DNA from: Conchocele bisecta
Lineage: Eukaryota; Mollusca; Bivalvia; Lucinida; Thyasiridae
Reading direction: 5' to 3'
DNA: 64,000 nucleotides
Assembly (NCBI GenBank): GCA_029237695.1
Contig: CM055279.1
Span: forward strand, 5,474,323 to 5,538,322
The translations under genes and the position numbers were made by a program. A model generated the notes under the pieces. The model worked only from the letters and a program-made list of their open reading frames with translations. It was not told where the DNA came from and did no database searches. This document shows, piece after piece, positions 23,031-34,599 of this stretch (position 1 is its first letter; each line of letters starts with the position of its first letter).

Positions 23031-23778
23031 ACTCCTCAATGACGTTGACCTTGGGTGGTCGGATGTAGTTAATATGCAAAACAAATCATCATCCCTAGAC
23101 ACACATTGTGGCCAAATACTATCAAAATTATTGAAGCGGTTGATGTGTTATTGAAAAAAGAAAAACAGTTTAACATTTGTGCCTTACAAACAAGGTGAAC
23201 TTCTAACTCAGTTGACCTTGACCTTAGGCACAGTGGCTGCATGGGACAGAGAATGAATATATGGATGATGACCAATAAACATATGAAGTTTCAAGCCAAT
23301 CCTACTTCCGGTTACAGAGAAATAGGTACCTGAAAATTTTAATGCAAATTTTGACAAAAACTTTCATGCAAACTTCTATTTCCTTTACCCTTGACCTTGG
23401 GTACAGGGGCCGCATGAGTGGGACACATATGAATATATGAATGATGACCAATAAGCATACAAAGTTTCAAGCAAATCAAACTTACGGTTACTCGCAGGTA
23501 TGTGAAAAGTTTAACGCAAATTTGGAACCACATTGAATGCAAACTTCCAAGTCCTTTAGCTTTGATCCTGGGCACAGGGGCCACACGAGTGGGATACAGC
23601 ATGAATATATGAATGATGACTAATAAGCATATGAAGTTTCAAGTCAATGTGACTTAGGACTGCAGAGATATAACGTATTTAAAAACGTTTAACACATTTT
23701 TGGATGGACGGACAGACGCACAGACACCCGGACATCATTGTGATGACTGTCTCGCTTTCTGCAAGCGGGCTCGACAAA
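23031..23778. repeat. Pearl-like element, ~175-bp cores
   Basis: Repeated blocks 'gatgatgaccaataa', 'gaagtttcaagccaat' and 'cttacggttac'. A short ACGG/GGAC stretch lies near 23704, followed by the end hairpin 'tctcgctttctgcaagcggg'. Relatives at 41240-42500 and 57085-57450. Confidence 0.65.
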
Positions 23779-23789
23779 AATAACCTTAA

Positions 23790-24232
23790 AGTGACATTGA
23801 CAAGGAAGGTAACTAGTTGAGGTACATATTGTTTTAGTAGCTTAACTTGCAGCCATACAAAACTACACCATTTTTAAATCCATGCACATATTTATTAACA
23901 TTTTCATATTCAGGAAAACTATTGTAGCATTTTTCTTTTCCAGGCAAATAGTTTAATATTTTAATATCTTTAATATTAATATTTTAAACATTTTGTAGTT
24001 TGAAAAACATGTTAGGTAATACACATGAAGTTATGTTTCAACAATATATTGTACGACTCCGTATCCAATGTTTGGCTACATAGTAAAGCATAACTACCAA
24101 CCAGTGATGATGAATGTGCAATGTACAAGATGATAACCAAATGTCTAACATGCTAATAATAATGATGACAAAAAAAGCAACAAGAAAATGGAAAATCAAA
24201 GGACTGAATGTCCTGAAATTCTTTGCAATATG
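23790..24232. repeat. Dispersed repeat block (copy 2 of 3), disrupted by the CXC-family insertion
   Basis: Follows 6640-7200 and 42505-43070 down to 'gcaacaagaaaatg', then 'tgtcctgaaattctttgca', which is the reverse complement of a block at 17690-17715. After about 24232 the homology stops and the CXC-type gene begins. Confidence 0.65.
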
Positions 24233-26332
24233 TTTTCCAAGGGCAATGAATGCAGGAAGGATATTTACATATCTCACACATTGAAGCTGGCAAAGACATA
24301 TGTGTCTCAAATTGGTCAAGACGACGCGCTTACGTTCATGCAGGCTGCCGTGATGATGCACACATTTTGCCTACATAGCCAGGACCCTTTCGGCGCCTCA
24401 TTCTCCCCCAACTGCCTCACGGACCAGGTCAAAGAGGAGTTGCGGAGTTTCTTTAACATAGTGCCCCAGGGCCCATCAGCCCTTCATGGGCGTGAAAAGA
24501 GCGGTTGCGATGCCAATCTGAATGCGAGGGAGAACATCGCATGCAATATCTCACAACTGCTCATCTACAATACCAGTAAGGGTACGCACCATGCAGTAAA
24601 GACGGATGCAGTACAGCACAACAAGGAAAGAGAAACCCCGTTTCCCCTATATCACGGCCTCAAGCTACACGGTCATGGACGGAGTAAAACACAGATTGAA
24701 ATCGACAATGAACAGGGTATATCGGTATCGTACAGTCGTGTCATGGAAGTAAAGCGATGTCTTGCGCGGGTGGTGTGCGCTCGCCATGCTCAGGATGGCG
24801 TTGTAATACCCACCAATAGTCGTCTCAATGTCTTCACCACACACGATGTGGATAATATAGATAGCAAGGATCATGACAACTTCTCACTGGATGAGTTCCA
24901 TGGATATGTCTTGAGCGTGACGAACCATCTTTCACACGAGAACCACGGAATAAAGCGGCAACCAATCACGATTGACCCCTCCGATACGTCTAGACTTTTA
25001 CGTGATCCAGACCCCAGTCGAAGTCTCTAAACTGATGCGTTTGCACCCATATCTGGCGACAGCGAAGCAAGCCCACCCCATGATGTGCGAGGTGCCATTG
25101 TCAAGAACGAGGCATGGATGGAGCACGTCACCAGGTTGCTCGAGGAAGGTGAGCTTTCACAGGGGGACGTAATCACCTGGTCGGTGTACAACTCGTTGCT
25201 TGCGAGCGAGGAGTCGGTGAAACCTCCTGCTGAGATCGGCGTCTATCCCCTCTTCACAGACATGGCCGCGTCCATTCTTCAATGAAGCACGCGATGGAGC
25301 TGACGGTGCAGGCCACCGAGTTCCTCAACCCTGGCCAGACCAGTGTTCTCGGTGCAGATCAGCTACTGTATTCGATCATCAAACTCATTCAATGGCAATA
25401 CCCAGCCACATTTTGAGAAGACAAGCTGGTTGTTATGATGTGTGGGTTGCACATTGAAGATAAGATGCATCTCATGATAGGCAATCTCATGATGGGCCAC
25501 CGTGCTTTCTCAGGCGAAGTCCTGACATCCGGTCGCACACAGTCTGCGCTCAATGGGCATCACATCAAGCGCACAAGATATGCCCATCAAGTATCTCTCA
25601 TGTCTCTGTACCTGCTCAAGCAGAAAGCATACTCAGAGTATTGCAAGAATATAATGGGCCCTGCTGAAACATTCCATGTGTGGAATCGACGTTCCCAAAC
25701 TGTACCCCAGTTCAAGTTCTGGTCAACCATAATTGAGTTGAAGCTTCTGATGCGGTTTGTGCGGTCACTGAGGGAATGAGACTTCGCAATGTATGTGCGA
25801 ACATGTGACAAACTCTGCGGCTGGATTCATGCTCTGGATTCATGCCTGGTCAAGCATACCTGAACTGACCGACACATTCGTGGCTCTAACGCACGACCCT
25901 AACATGTTCAGTATCGAATAATTGCACATGCAGCGTGTCGAACGCTTCGTTGTACTCATGTACAGCAAAGGGTGTGGTGCAGCCAGTGTAAACGAGGCCA
26001 GGCATCACCTCTTCACCACATGAAGTAGATCACTGGAAAATATTCCGCCTACCCAAGCCGCGCTGTTCCAGCATGTGAAGCGAGCACTTCTACAAACGAG
26101 TTTCTACTGGAGTCAGCCATTTCGGTCCAACAGGAAATCCCTGATTTCAATGAGCGGGGTTGGCACAAAGATGGCACCAGTACATGGCAGCCCCTATTGA
26201 ATACTCTCAGCGATGCTTCAGTAGCATGTGCCATTATCTTACACTGCGGCTGTGTCAAGTAATGCACTGGAAGGTGCAAGTACAATCGCGCCGGGGTCCG
26301 ATGCACGGTCCTCTGCAAATGCGAAGGGGGTG
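24188..26332 (+). pseudogene. Broken copy of an uncharacterised invertebrate multi-copy family with TSO1/CXC-like C-terminus
   Basis: The first frame (24188-25030, 280 codons) has its first ~15 codons from the host repeat; family-like sequence starts about 24233. Recognisable blocks in order are LHGHGRSKTQIEID, DEFHGYVLSVTNHLSHEN, VYPLFTDMAAS, KHAMELTVQATEFLNPGQTS, VVMMCGLHIEDKM, FVRSLRE, VALTHDPNMFSIE, ENIPPTQAALFQHVKRALL and GWHKDGTSTWQP. A cysteine cluster follows (26244-26322: CGC-x2-stop-C-x3-C ... CTVLCKC). From memory, proteins with this block order are common, unnamed and multi-copy in marine invertebrates, some labelled tesmin/TSO1-like CXC; their function is unknown to me. Reading needs at least five frame changes (near 25010, 25085, 25280, 25865 and 26110) and crosses stops at 25414, 25777, 25919 and 26260. 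G+C is visibly higher than in the flanks, suggesting fairly recent arrival. Confidence 0.7.
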
Positions 26333-26334
26333 CG

Positions 26335-27022
26335 GTGCGTACATGATGAGAATGTTGATGAGGTGAGGTGATGCAGTAGTAAGAACGTCAGAACGTATAG
26401 GTAGTGAATTAGGAATTATTGGTAACAATGACCTCAAATAGTCAAAAGTAAATCAGAATATGATTATCCGATGCCACAAACCCCTAAAAAGCGATATTAT
26501 TTGTGATCCCAGCTCTTTCGACATTTTTCATACAATTGATCTCTTGCTGACCTCAGGTTCGGGCGACCTCTGCCGTGACCCTGGTGTGTCATATTGCATC
26601 CTATCGTCAAATTAGGTAAGAGTCGTGTTTCACAACCCCGGAAACTGATACAATGATATACTGTTCGTACATATTGATTTACACTTACTAAATAGGACGA
26701 ATTTGACTCAAAATGACCTTTATCGTGACCTTAAGATATGACAATGACCTCAAATTATCTAAATAACATTATAATCGGATTCCCCGAACACCAAAAACGA
26801 TAAAAAGTGATATGATTTATGAATATAGCCCTTTTTGTTGTTTAACTACAACTGATTTCTTACCCGACTGGCGGCCATATTGGATCTCGCCAAAATGTCG
26901 GCTCCGGGGGTTGTTCGTCTTGGCGCCCGTCGGAAATCGAAATAGTATGGTATGGACGACATCTTGGCTAAATTTGGTGTTTTTGGAAGAATCTGAACCA
27001 AATATCCCTAACAGCCCTAACT
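26335..27022. other. No gene; weak pearl-like content
   Basis: 'caatgacctcaaat' occurs twice (about 26428 and 26741), as in degenerate pearl-like cores. An 88-codon frame at 26812-27078 overlaps the start of the composite repeat and has no domain signal. The far side of the CXC-family insertion should lie here, but I could not find the resumed host sequence. Confidence 0.4.
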
Positions 27023-27944
27023 GTATGGCCCATCGTCAATCCCCGTTTTTCGGCCGGTGCCGGCGGGTGAGGGCATAACTGCTCCATATTCTCCGACATT
27101 ATAAAACAAATGATTTCTAACATGTTTTTGGTTATATAATTGACAGTACATCACTTATTCAGACTACACAAATGTTCTGCCATTGGGAAATAGTTTTATA
27201 CCTGTAGTACTATTCCCTCAAGGTCCAACTCATCCTAAACCTTGGAAACACTCATCAGTAAATGTGGCTGCGACTGGAGAAATGGAGCTTATGGGATTTG
27301 AGACCAGAATAGCTCATGCAGAAACTTATTTAGCTACAATAATTCGCCTCCGATATGTTATCCTGACGAGCGGGAATGCATGCAGGACGAGTAGAAATTG
27401 TAATAAATTTCTTACTTTCAAACTTTTAACAATTTTTGTGCTTTGTGATCTGTATTAGGGTACAGGAGTCATGTAACCAAATATGTGGCTGTAACAGGAT
27501 AAATGGGGATTATGGGATTTATTACCAGTGTAGCTCCTTATCAAATAACACACTTCTGTACACTGATAATGATCTATAATGCTTGTAAGAAGCATGACAG
27601 GTGTTTCATTGATAGGATGGCAAACATTGCGGATCATGATCAGACTGTACAGATGTACAGGCGGATCTGGACATACAGGTTTTCTCAAAACCCATAAGCT
27701 TCATTTCTCCACTCACAGCCACAAATATCTTTGACAAGCTGTACATACAGATCAGGTCAAATTTTTCATAGCCAATTTCTTCTCATCTTATCCCAGACAT
27801 AGTCATACTGACCCTGTTGCATGCTTACCCTTTTCTAATAGCTGTATTAATTACATTGGTCTTGGTAGGGGACCACCACATGAGGTCAATTACACACCCC
27901 ATATTCATTCTTAGCCATGCATTACAGTTTACATGGTACTTTGT

Positions 27945-29168
27945 AGAAGGTACAGGATGGTACCGAGGTACAGGATGGTAAGGAGGTACGGTGGTACAAG
28001 AGGTACAATGGACAAGAGGTACTGGATGGTACAGAGGGTACTAAGGATGTACAGGAGGTACTGGATGGTACAAGAGGTACTGGATGGTACAGAGGTACTG
28101 GAATGGTCTACAGAGGACAGGATGGTACAGGATGGTAACGAGGTACAGATGGTACAGAGGTACAGGATGGTACAGAGGTACTGGGAGGTACAGGATGGTA
28201 CGAGGATGGAACAGGATGGTTACAAGAGGTAACAGGATGGTACAGAGGTACAGGATGGTACAGAGGTACAGGAAGGTACAGAGGTACTGGATGGTTACAG
28301 TACTGGTGGTACAGAGGTACAGGATGGTACAGAGGTACAGGATGGTACAGAGGAACAGGATGGTACAGAGGTACTCTGGTACAGAGGTACAGGAATGGTA
28401 CAGAGGTACAGAGGTACAGGAGGTACTGGAGGTACAGAGGTACAGATTGGAACAGAGGTACTGGAGGTACGGAGGTACAGGATGGTACAGAGGTACAGGA
28501 TGGTACAGAGGTACTGGTATGGTTACAGAGGTACAAGGATGGTACAGAGGTACAGATGGTACAGAGGTACTGGGTGGAAAAGGTACAGAGGTTACTGGAT
28601 GGTTACAGAGGTACTGGATGGTAACGAAAGGAGGTACTGGATGGTAACATCGGAGGTAACTGGATGGTACATAGGTACAGAGGTACGGTGGTACAGAGGT
28701 TACGGATGGTACAGAGGTACAGATGGTACAGAGGTACAGGATGGTACAGAGGTACAGGATGGTACAAGAGGTACTGGATGTACAGAGGTACTGGATGGAG
28801 AGGTACAGGATGGTACAGAGGTACATGGTGATGGTTACGATGGTACAGAGGTACTGGTGACAGGATGAGGTACAGAGGTATGGATGGTACAGAGGTACCG
28901 GATGGTACAGAGGTACAGAGGTACAGGATGGTACAGAGGTACAGGATGGTACAGAGGTACAGGATGGTACAGAGGTACTGGATTGGTACAGGAGGTACAG
29001 GATGACATGGTCAGAGGTACGGTGATGATACAGGAGGGACAGGAGGACAGGATGGGGCAGAGGTAGGATGTACAGAGGTACCCGGATGGTAGGGTAACAG
29101 GATGGTCAGAGTACAGGGTACGGATGGTACAGAGGTACAATATGGTACAGAGGTACCGGATGGTACCG
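27945..29168. repeat. 18-bp minisatellite (AGAGGTACTGGATGGTAC), indel-rich array
   Basis: Roughly 65-70 units, many with one-base insertions or losses (for example 'ggttacagagg' and 'gggtggaaaaggtac'). The 18-bp period keeps frames open on both strands, giving spurious frames up to 261 codons. Confidence 0.9.
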
Positions 29169-30191
29169 GTCCCGGTTGGTACTGGTACAGGCTTATAGGG
29201 ATCGCCCATTTTGTGTGTTATCACTTCCGGAATGTCGAAAAAGGTCAATAATTTTTTTTATGATGAAAACGGAAACCAAATTGTATTCATGCACCGAACC
29301 AAGCTGTTAATAATCACGAATAATCAAATATGGCAGTTAATCGTCCCACCCTTAGAATACAGAAACTATTGCAATACATGTAACATAAATTTAGCACACT
29401 AAAAGCAAACAAAACATTTATTACACTGAAAAGACGATCAAGCTAGTTGTTAGAACTAGTTAAAATGGCGTAAGACACGTGTTTTTAAAAAGTTCAACAC
29501 ACAAAATATGTTCTGCAACCGACAAGCTCATGCATTTGCATAAAAGCTGTAAGACCTCAAATTTGGATGTTGGATGTATAACTCTTCCCTAGTGCTCGAA
29601 TAATAATACAAATTGACAGTGGTTTTGTATTTGGTAATTCCACAGTGGCTTTATTATTACAAATATCCAGCACAGCAAATGTTTTTCTTCGACAAATAAA
29701 ACATTGACAATTGCTAGGGAAGGTTTGTCATGCCAGTCTATACATAGCGTGCATTCACACCATGGTGGGAAGTGGTTTTCCAGATAACGACAGTAGGGGC
29801 GTTACAAGGAGACTGAAGAACGGTTCGGTGCAAGAGAATTCATGACACTTACAGTGTGAGACTGATCAAGTGATGCTATACGGTGTCCTTCAACAAATTT
29901 AAATTTTGCATCAGTACATGTACCAGAATCAGAAGCCATCTAATTTTTTCGTTACATTTCATTACATGCAGCCCACACCCAAAACAGAAGAGAATGTTAG
30001 GTAAATTAGTGAAAAAGTAAAAAAACAAGGAGATGTAAAGAAATAAAACAGCCATGTTACAGTGCTTGCCATACCGGTCAGGCAAACACTGTAGACTGAT
30101 CCAGACATGTACTGGTTAAAAACTCTGAACTGTGTGCTATAATAAACATACTTTTTAATACGGATTGCCCTAACAGTCAAAATGTTGCATT
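29169..30191. repeat. Inner part of composite repeat copy 1
   Basis: Matches 47606-48870 of copy 2 closely ('cattgacaattgctaggga', 'catgccagtctatacatag', 'ccataccggtcaggcaaac') and 7520-7860 more distantly. Copy 2 has a SINE inserted in this part; here the corresponding site is empty at about 29804. Confidence 0.65.
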
Positions 30192-32475
30192 TTAAAGGTG
30201 CATGCCCACTCAGTAGGCATCAGCTGTTCGTTATGGGAATTAAACAAGTGTATAATTGTGTCACTATTCCATCAGTTATACAAATTGCGAGTGCCCGCTA
30301 TATATCTATAATCATTTAGTAATATTTATTTTACCGATAGTGACGCGCGTTGGTATCAGGCTATTTTCATATGCAAATGAGGCATGGTATTTTTTTAATT
30401 ATTTATACTAATTAAATGCGTCACCTGAAAAAATAATATTTTCGACAGATTATAAAGTATGATAATTGCACATTAAACAAGAGGGCCATGATGGCCCTAA
30501 TTCGCTCACCTGACTCCATGAACACCAGAGGATAATGTGACAGTGAGTTCATGTGTTTTAAAAAAATTGTGCTATTTTTAGATGGCGGTCATCTTGGATT
30601 AAGCGATGACTCATTTTACCAAATCTGAAAATGCTTCACCCAAGGATCTTAACTTCCTATGAAGTTTGGCCAGCATCGGCCATGTGGTTCCGGAGAAAAA
30701 GAAGTTCAAAATCTTGAATAAATGGACCTTTTGGTGGCCATCATGGATGACATAATTATCCGATTCCGACAAATATTGCACAAGAGCAATCGCCTCATCG
30801 ATACCTTCAATTTTATATATAACATGAGCATATTCGGTCAAAAATAAAATTTGACCCTAATTTGACCCCACGGGCCACGCCCATTTTTGACCCCGGGGTC
30901 ACCATTTTCACAACTTTGAAAGATCATTGTACATCGATCATTCCTACCAAATTTAGTCGAAATCCGGCCAGCGGTTCATGAGAAGAAGATTTTTTAAGAA
31001 TTTATGCTATTTTTAGACGGTGGCCATCATGGATTAGCGATGACCTCCATTTTAACAAATCTGAAAAGGCTTCACCCATGGACCATAGCTGTTAAGTTTG
31101 GCTACCATGGGCCAAGCGGTTCATGTGAAGAAGAATTTTGAAATCTCTAATAAAAGAACGACCTTTTGACATTTCGGCGGCCATCTTGGATGACATAACA
31201 ATCCGATTTTGTACCAGAGTGATCGCCTCATTGTTACCTTCGATTTGATATATAACATGACCATATTCGGTCAAAAATAAAATTTGACCCCAATTTGACC
31301 CCACGGGCCACGCCCATTTTTGACCCCGGGGTCACCATTTTAACAAGTTTGAAAGAGCATTGTACATCGATCATTCCTACCAAGTTTCGTCGTAATCCGG
31401 CTTGCGGTTTATGAGAAGATTTTTTAAGAATTTATGCTATGTTTAGACGGCGGCCATCTTGGATTAGCGAGGACCTCCATTTTAACAAATCTGAAAAGGC
31501 TTCACCCATGGACCATAACTTTTAAGTTGCATGGCTTATCCCATGGGCTAAGCGGTTTTCATGTGAAGAAAGGAATTTTGAAATCTCTAATAAAAGAACG
31601 ACCTTTTGACCTTTCGGCGGCCATCTTGGATGATATAACCATCCGATTTCGACAAAAAATGGACCATAGCTGTTAAGTTTGGCTACCATGGGCCAAGCGG
31701 TTCATGTGAAGAAGAATTTTGAAATCTCTAATAAAAGAAATACCTTTTGACATTTCGGCGGCCATCTTGAATGACATAACAATCCGATTTTGTACCAGAG
31801 TGATCGCCTCATTGATACCTTCAATTTGATATATGACATGACCATATTCAGTCAAAAATAAAATTTGACCCCAATTTGACCCCACGGGCCACGCCCATTT
31901 TTGACCCCGGGGTCACCATTTTAACAACTTTGAAAGAGCATTGTACATCGATCATTCCTACCAAGTTTTGTCGAAATCAAGCTGGCGGTTCTTGAGAAGA
32001 TTTTTTAAGACTTTGTGCTATTTTTAGACGGTGGCCATCTTGGATTACATAACGATGTCATTTCAACAATTTTGTAGTCCCCCTACCTAAGGGCCATGAC
32101 CATGAAGTTTGGTGACTATAGGCCCAATGGTTACCGAGGAGAAGACGTTTGAAAATGTTCACGGACGACGGACGACGGACGGACGACGGGCGGACGATGG
32201 ACACATTGCGGTAACAATAGCTCACATGAGCTTCGCTCAGGTGAGCTAAAAATAAATATGGAGTACAAATAGTAAGGTCCGTTAACAATTTAAGGAAACA
32301 CGGTTATCGCCCCTGGTATAAGTGTGGAAAGTTACGTCTGATATATAATGTATAATAATGTCAATCACTACATGGGGTAATGGTGAATGAATGTTTATTT
32401 TGTCAGGAAATGTCTCAGATGATATATCTGATATAAAGAACATTTTGTGCCTACTGAGTGGGCATGTACCTTTAA
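30192..32475. mobile_element. 2.28-kb TTAA-flanked TIR element (AGGTRCATGCCCACTCAGTA)
   Basis: Both ends read TTAA then AGGT(G/A)CATGCCCACTCAGTAGGC, a TIR of about 26 bp. TTAA with a purine-G start recalls Kolobok rather than piggyBac (inference from memory). The host sequence without the element is seen at about 7870-7905 ('agtatttctta-ataaataat'). There is no transposase; the interior is occupied by a pearl-like repeat (30479-32255). Confidence 0.7.
30479..32255. repeat. Pearl-like repeat with three large tandem cores, nested in the TIR element
   Basis: Starts 'aagagggccatgatggccc' and 'ttcgctcacctgac'. Cores carry 'gaccccacgggccacgccc', 'gaccccggggtcacc' (30893, 31323, 31904) and 'tggccatc' blocks. 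It ends in 'gacggacgacggac', 'atagctcacatgagcttcgc' and 'tcaggtgagct'. The two later cores are the most alike. Minus-strand frames of 70 codons are duplicated with the cores. Confidence 0.7.
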
Positions 32476-32605
32476 AACCGTATTTCTTTATAAATAATAA
32501 ACATTGAAATGCTCAAGGTGTCAGTTCGGTTTCAGTTTCTGTTCTCAGAATAGAAAATTTATTGACCTTTTTGATATTCCTGAAGTGATAACACTACATG
32601 GGCCA

Positions 32606-32623
32606 GTACCAACTGCTACCTCT
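32606..32623 (-). repeat. Single-copy counterpart (candidate parent) of the 18-bp minisatellite unit
   Basis: On the minus strand this reads AGAGGTAGCAGTTGGTAC, 14 of 18 identical to the array unit AGAGGTACTGGATGGTAC. It lies in the right arm where the left arm has the array, flanked by the same sequences ('cattacagttacctt' and 'gttatcacttc'). Confidence 0.7.
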
Positions 32624-33720
32624 ATGAACATGATGAAGGTAACTGTAATGTGTGACTTAACAGGAATATGGGGTGTGTAATTGACCTCATGTGGGGGTCA
32701 AGTACCAAGGCTAATGTAATTAATACAGCCATTAGAAATGGGTAAGAATGAGACAGGGTGAGCATGGGGAGTAGAACAATGTCTGGGATAAGATACAAGA
32801 ACAAATTGGTTATGAAAAACTTACCTTATTTGTAGGTACAGCTTGTTGAAGATATTTGTGGCTGTGAGTGGAGAAATGAAGCTTATGGGTTTTGCGAAAA
32901 CCTGTCTGTCCAGATCAGCCAGTGGACCGCACATGTATACAGTCTGATCATGATCTGCACTGCACTGTTTGCCATCCCATCAATGAAACACCTGTCGTGC
33001 TTCGGACAAACATTATAGATCTTTATCAGTCTACAGAAGTGTGCTATTTGATAAGGAGCTACACTGGTAATAAATCCCATAAGCTCCGTTTATCCTGTTA
33101 CAGCCACATATTTGGTTACATATGCACCCTAATACAGTTCATCGTGACTTACTGTTTCTCCAGGAGCTACACTGGTCGTTAATCCCATAAGCTCCATTTC
33201 TCCAGGCACAGCCACATTTAATCTTCAGTGTTTCCATGGTTTTAGACAAGTTCAACCTTGCGGGTATAGTATTACAGACATAAAACTATTTCCCAATGAC
33301 AGAATATTTGTGTCTTCTGAATAAGTGATGTACTGTTAATCATACAACCAGCAACATGTTAGAAATGTCAGATCATTTGCTTCATAATAGCAGATAACAT
33401 GGAGCAGTTATGCCCCCGCCCGCCAGCTACGGCCGAAAAAAAGGGATTGACAATGGCCTTTTATCAGGATATATACTGGTCACACAAGGCCAAGTGAATC
33501 TAGTAGCATGTGGGATACCGATGCGCAGTCTAATCAGGATTTACACCGACGACAGTTTAATGTGCAGGCTAGTCAGGGTCTACGGTGTTCACAGACAGAA
33601 CGAGAGCCATCATATTTGAGCGGGTTCTCTGTTTATTCTTGTCTGAATCGCATGAATGGTTTGAAACACAAGACTGGTGGGTGATACAATCTTTTATTTC
33701 TATTGATTATATGAAATTAC

Positions 33721-34590
33721 TTCATAATAATAAAAGTACATATCAAAATATGTGAACATAAACTGCATATAATTATTAAACATAGGGGATTGGCCGTGCA
33801 CCATGCATGCGATATTACATATGAATCACTCCACTCAATAGAAGCCTTATATGATCAAACATGTTTTTACCAAACCTGCTACATCTTCATCTGCAATTAA
33901 AACAAGCAGGCAGTAGCTAAAAATGGACAACATCTTTAACCCTTTCCCTTTTTTGCGATATTTCGACTCATCCAAATCGAAAACATCTGAATAAAAGAAT
34001 CAAATGCTGGGTCAAATGATGGTTAAATTATCCGATAGAGTAGAAAACATTGTGGGAAAAGGAGAAATTGCTTGTTACAAGCAATTTCTCCTTTTCCCAC
34101 AATGTTTTCAAGACATCTTCTGCAGAGGCGTGAAAAGTTGTCTCTATCAGGGAAAGGGTTAACTGACCAAATTGCCATGAATAGTTGTCCAGATTGTATT
34201 CATATTTTTCCAGAAACATGCACATCGACTTTGTGCAAAAAGTTCTGCATCCTTCTATTTTTCGAGTCTTCAAACTACAATGTACTTAAAACGTTTTCCA
34301 CTCAAGATTAATCAGTAGTCTATATGTCATCCACAAAGACATACTGAAAGAATTTCAGGACGTTCAGGCGTTTGATATAGATAGTGGGATGGAACCATAC
34401 CGGTATTGGGGAACAATTGATATTTTATCGTTCAAAATAAAAAAGTTGGTTGAATATTTTAATGATGAAACCAGATTGAAATCAAAATTCAAGACAACTG
34501 CTGTAATGTTAAACGGAATACTCCTTAACTTAAGTTTTCAATATTTCTTATCACCAGCATTAGTAGCTCCAGATAATTATTTTAGGCAAG
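33721..34590. repeat. Outer block of composite repeat copy 1
   Basis: 'ggggattggccgtgcacca' and 'tagttgtcc' recur at 50135 and 51838, reversed at 43250-43440, and in part at 17449. Interrupted by the TTAA element 33936-34162. Confidence 0.6.
33936..34162. mobile_element. TTAA palindromic MITE, family C (CCCTTTCCC TIR)
   Basis: TTAA-CCCTTTCCC at the left, GGGAAAGGG-TTAA at the right. The central hairpin has arms 'gaaattgcttgttacaagc' and 'tccttttcccacaatgtttt'. The empty host site 'catctTTAActgacca' is present at 17500-17515 and 51165-51180. Confidence 0.8.
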
Positions 34591-34599
34591 AGTTTTTTG

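Larger units (their letters stand above)
27023..33720. repeat. Composite inverted repeat, copy 1 (arms 27023-29290 and 32511-33720)
   Basis: The left arm reads 'cttattcagactacaca', 'gtggctgcgactggagaaa', 'taccagtgtagctcctta', 'gcttcatttctccactcac', an 18-bp array, then 'gttatcacttccggaatg'. The right arm is the reverse complement in mirrored order ('cctgaagtgataacac', 'gtggagaaatgaagctta', 'aggagctacactggtaata', 'ctgaataagtgatgtactg'). The space between holds a block ending at the TTAA-flanked element 30192-32475. No transposase frame is visible. Confidence 0.7.

Noticed and set aside
24038..24361. 107-codon minus-strand frame
   Set aside because: It overlaps the repeat/insert junction and runs against the recognisable plus-strand protein blocks.
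28041..28868. Open frames of 142-261 codons in the first 18-bp array
   Set aside because: Same cause, with shifts between frames caused by indels.
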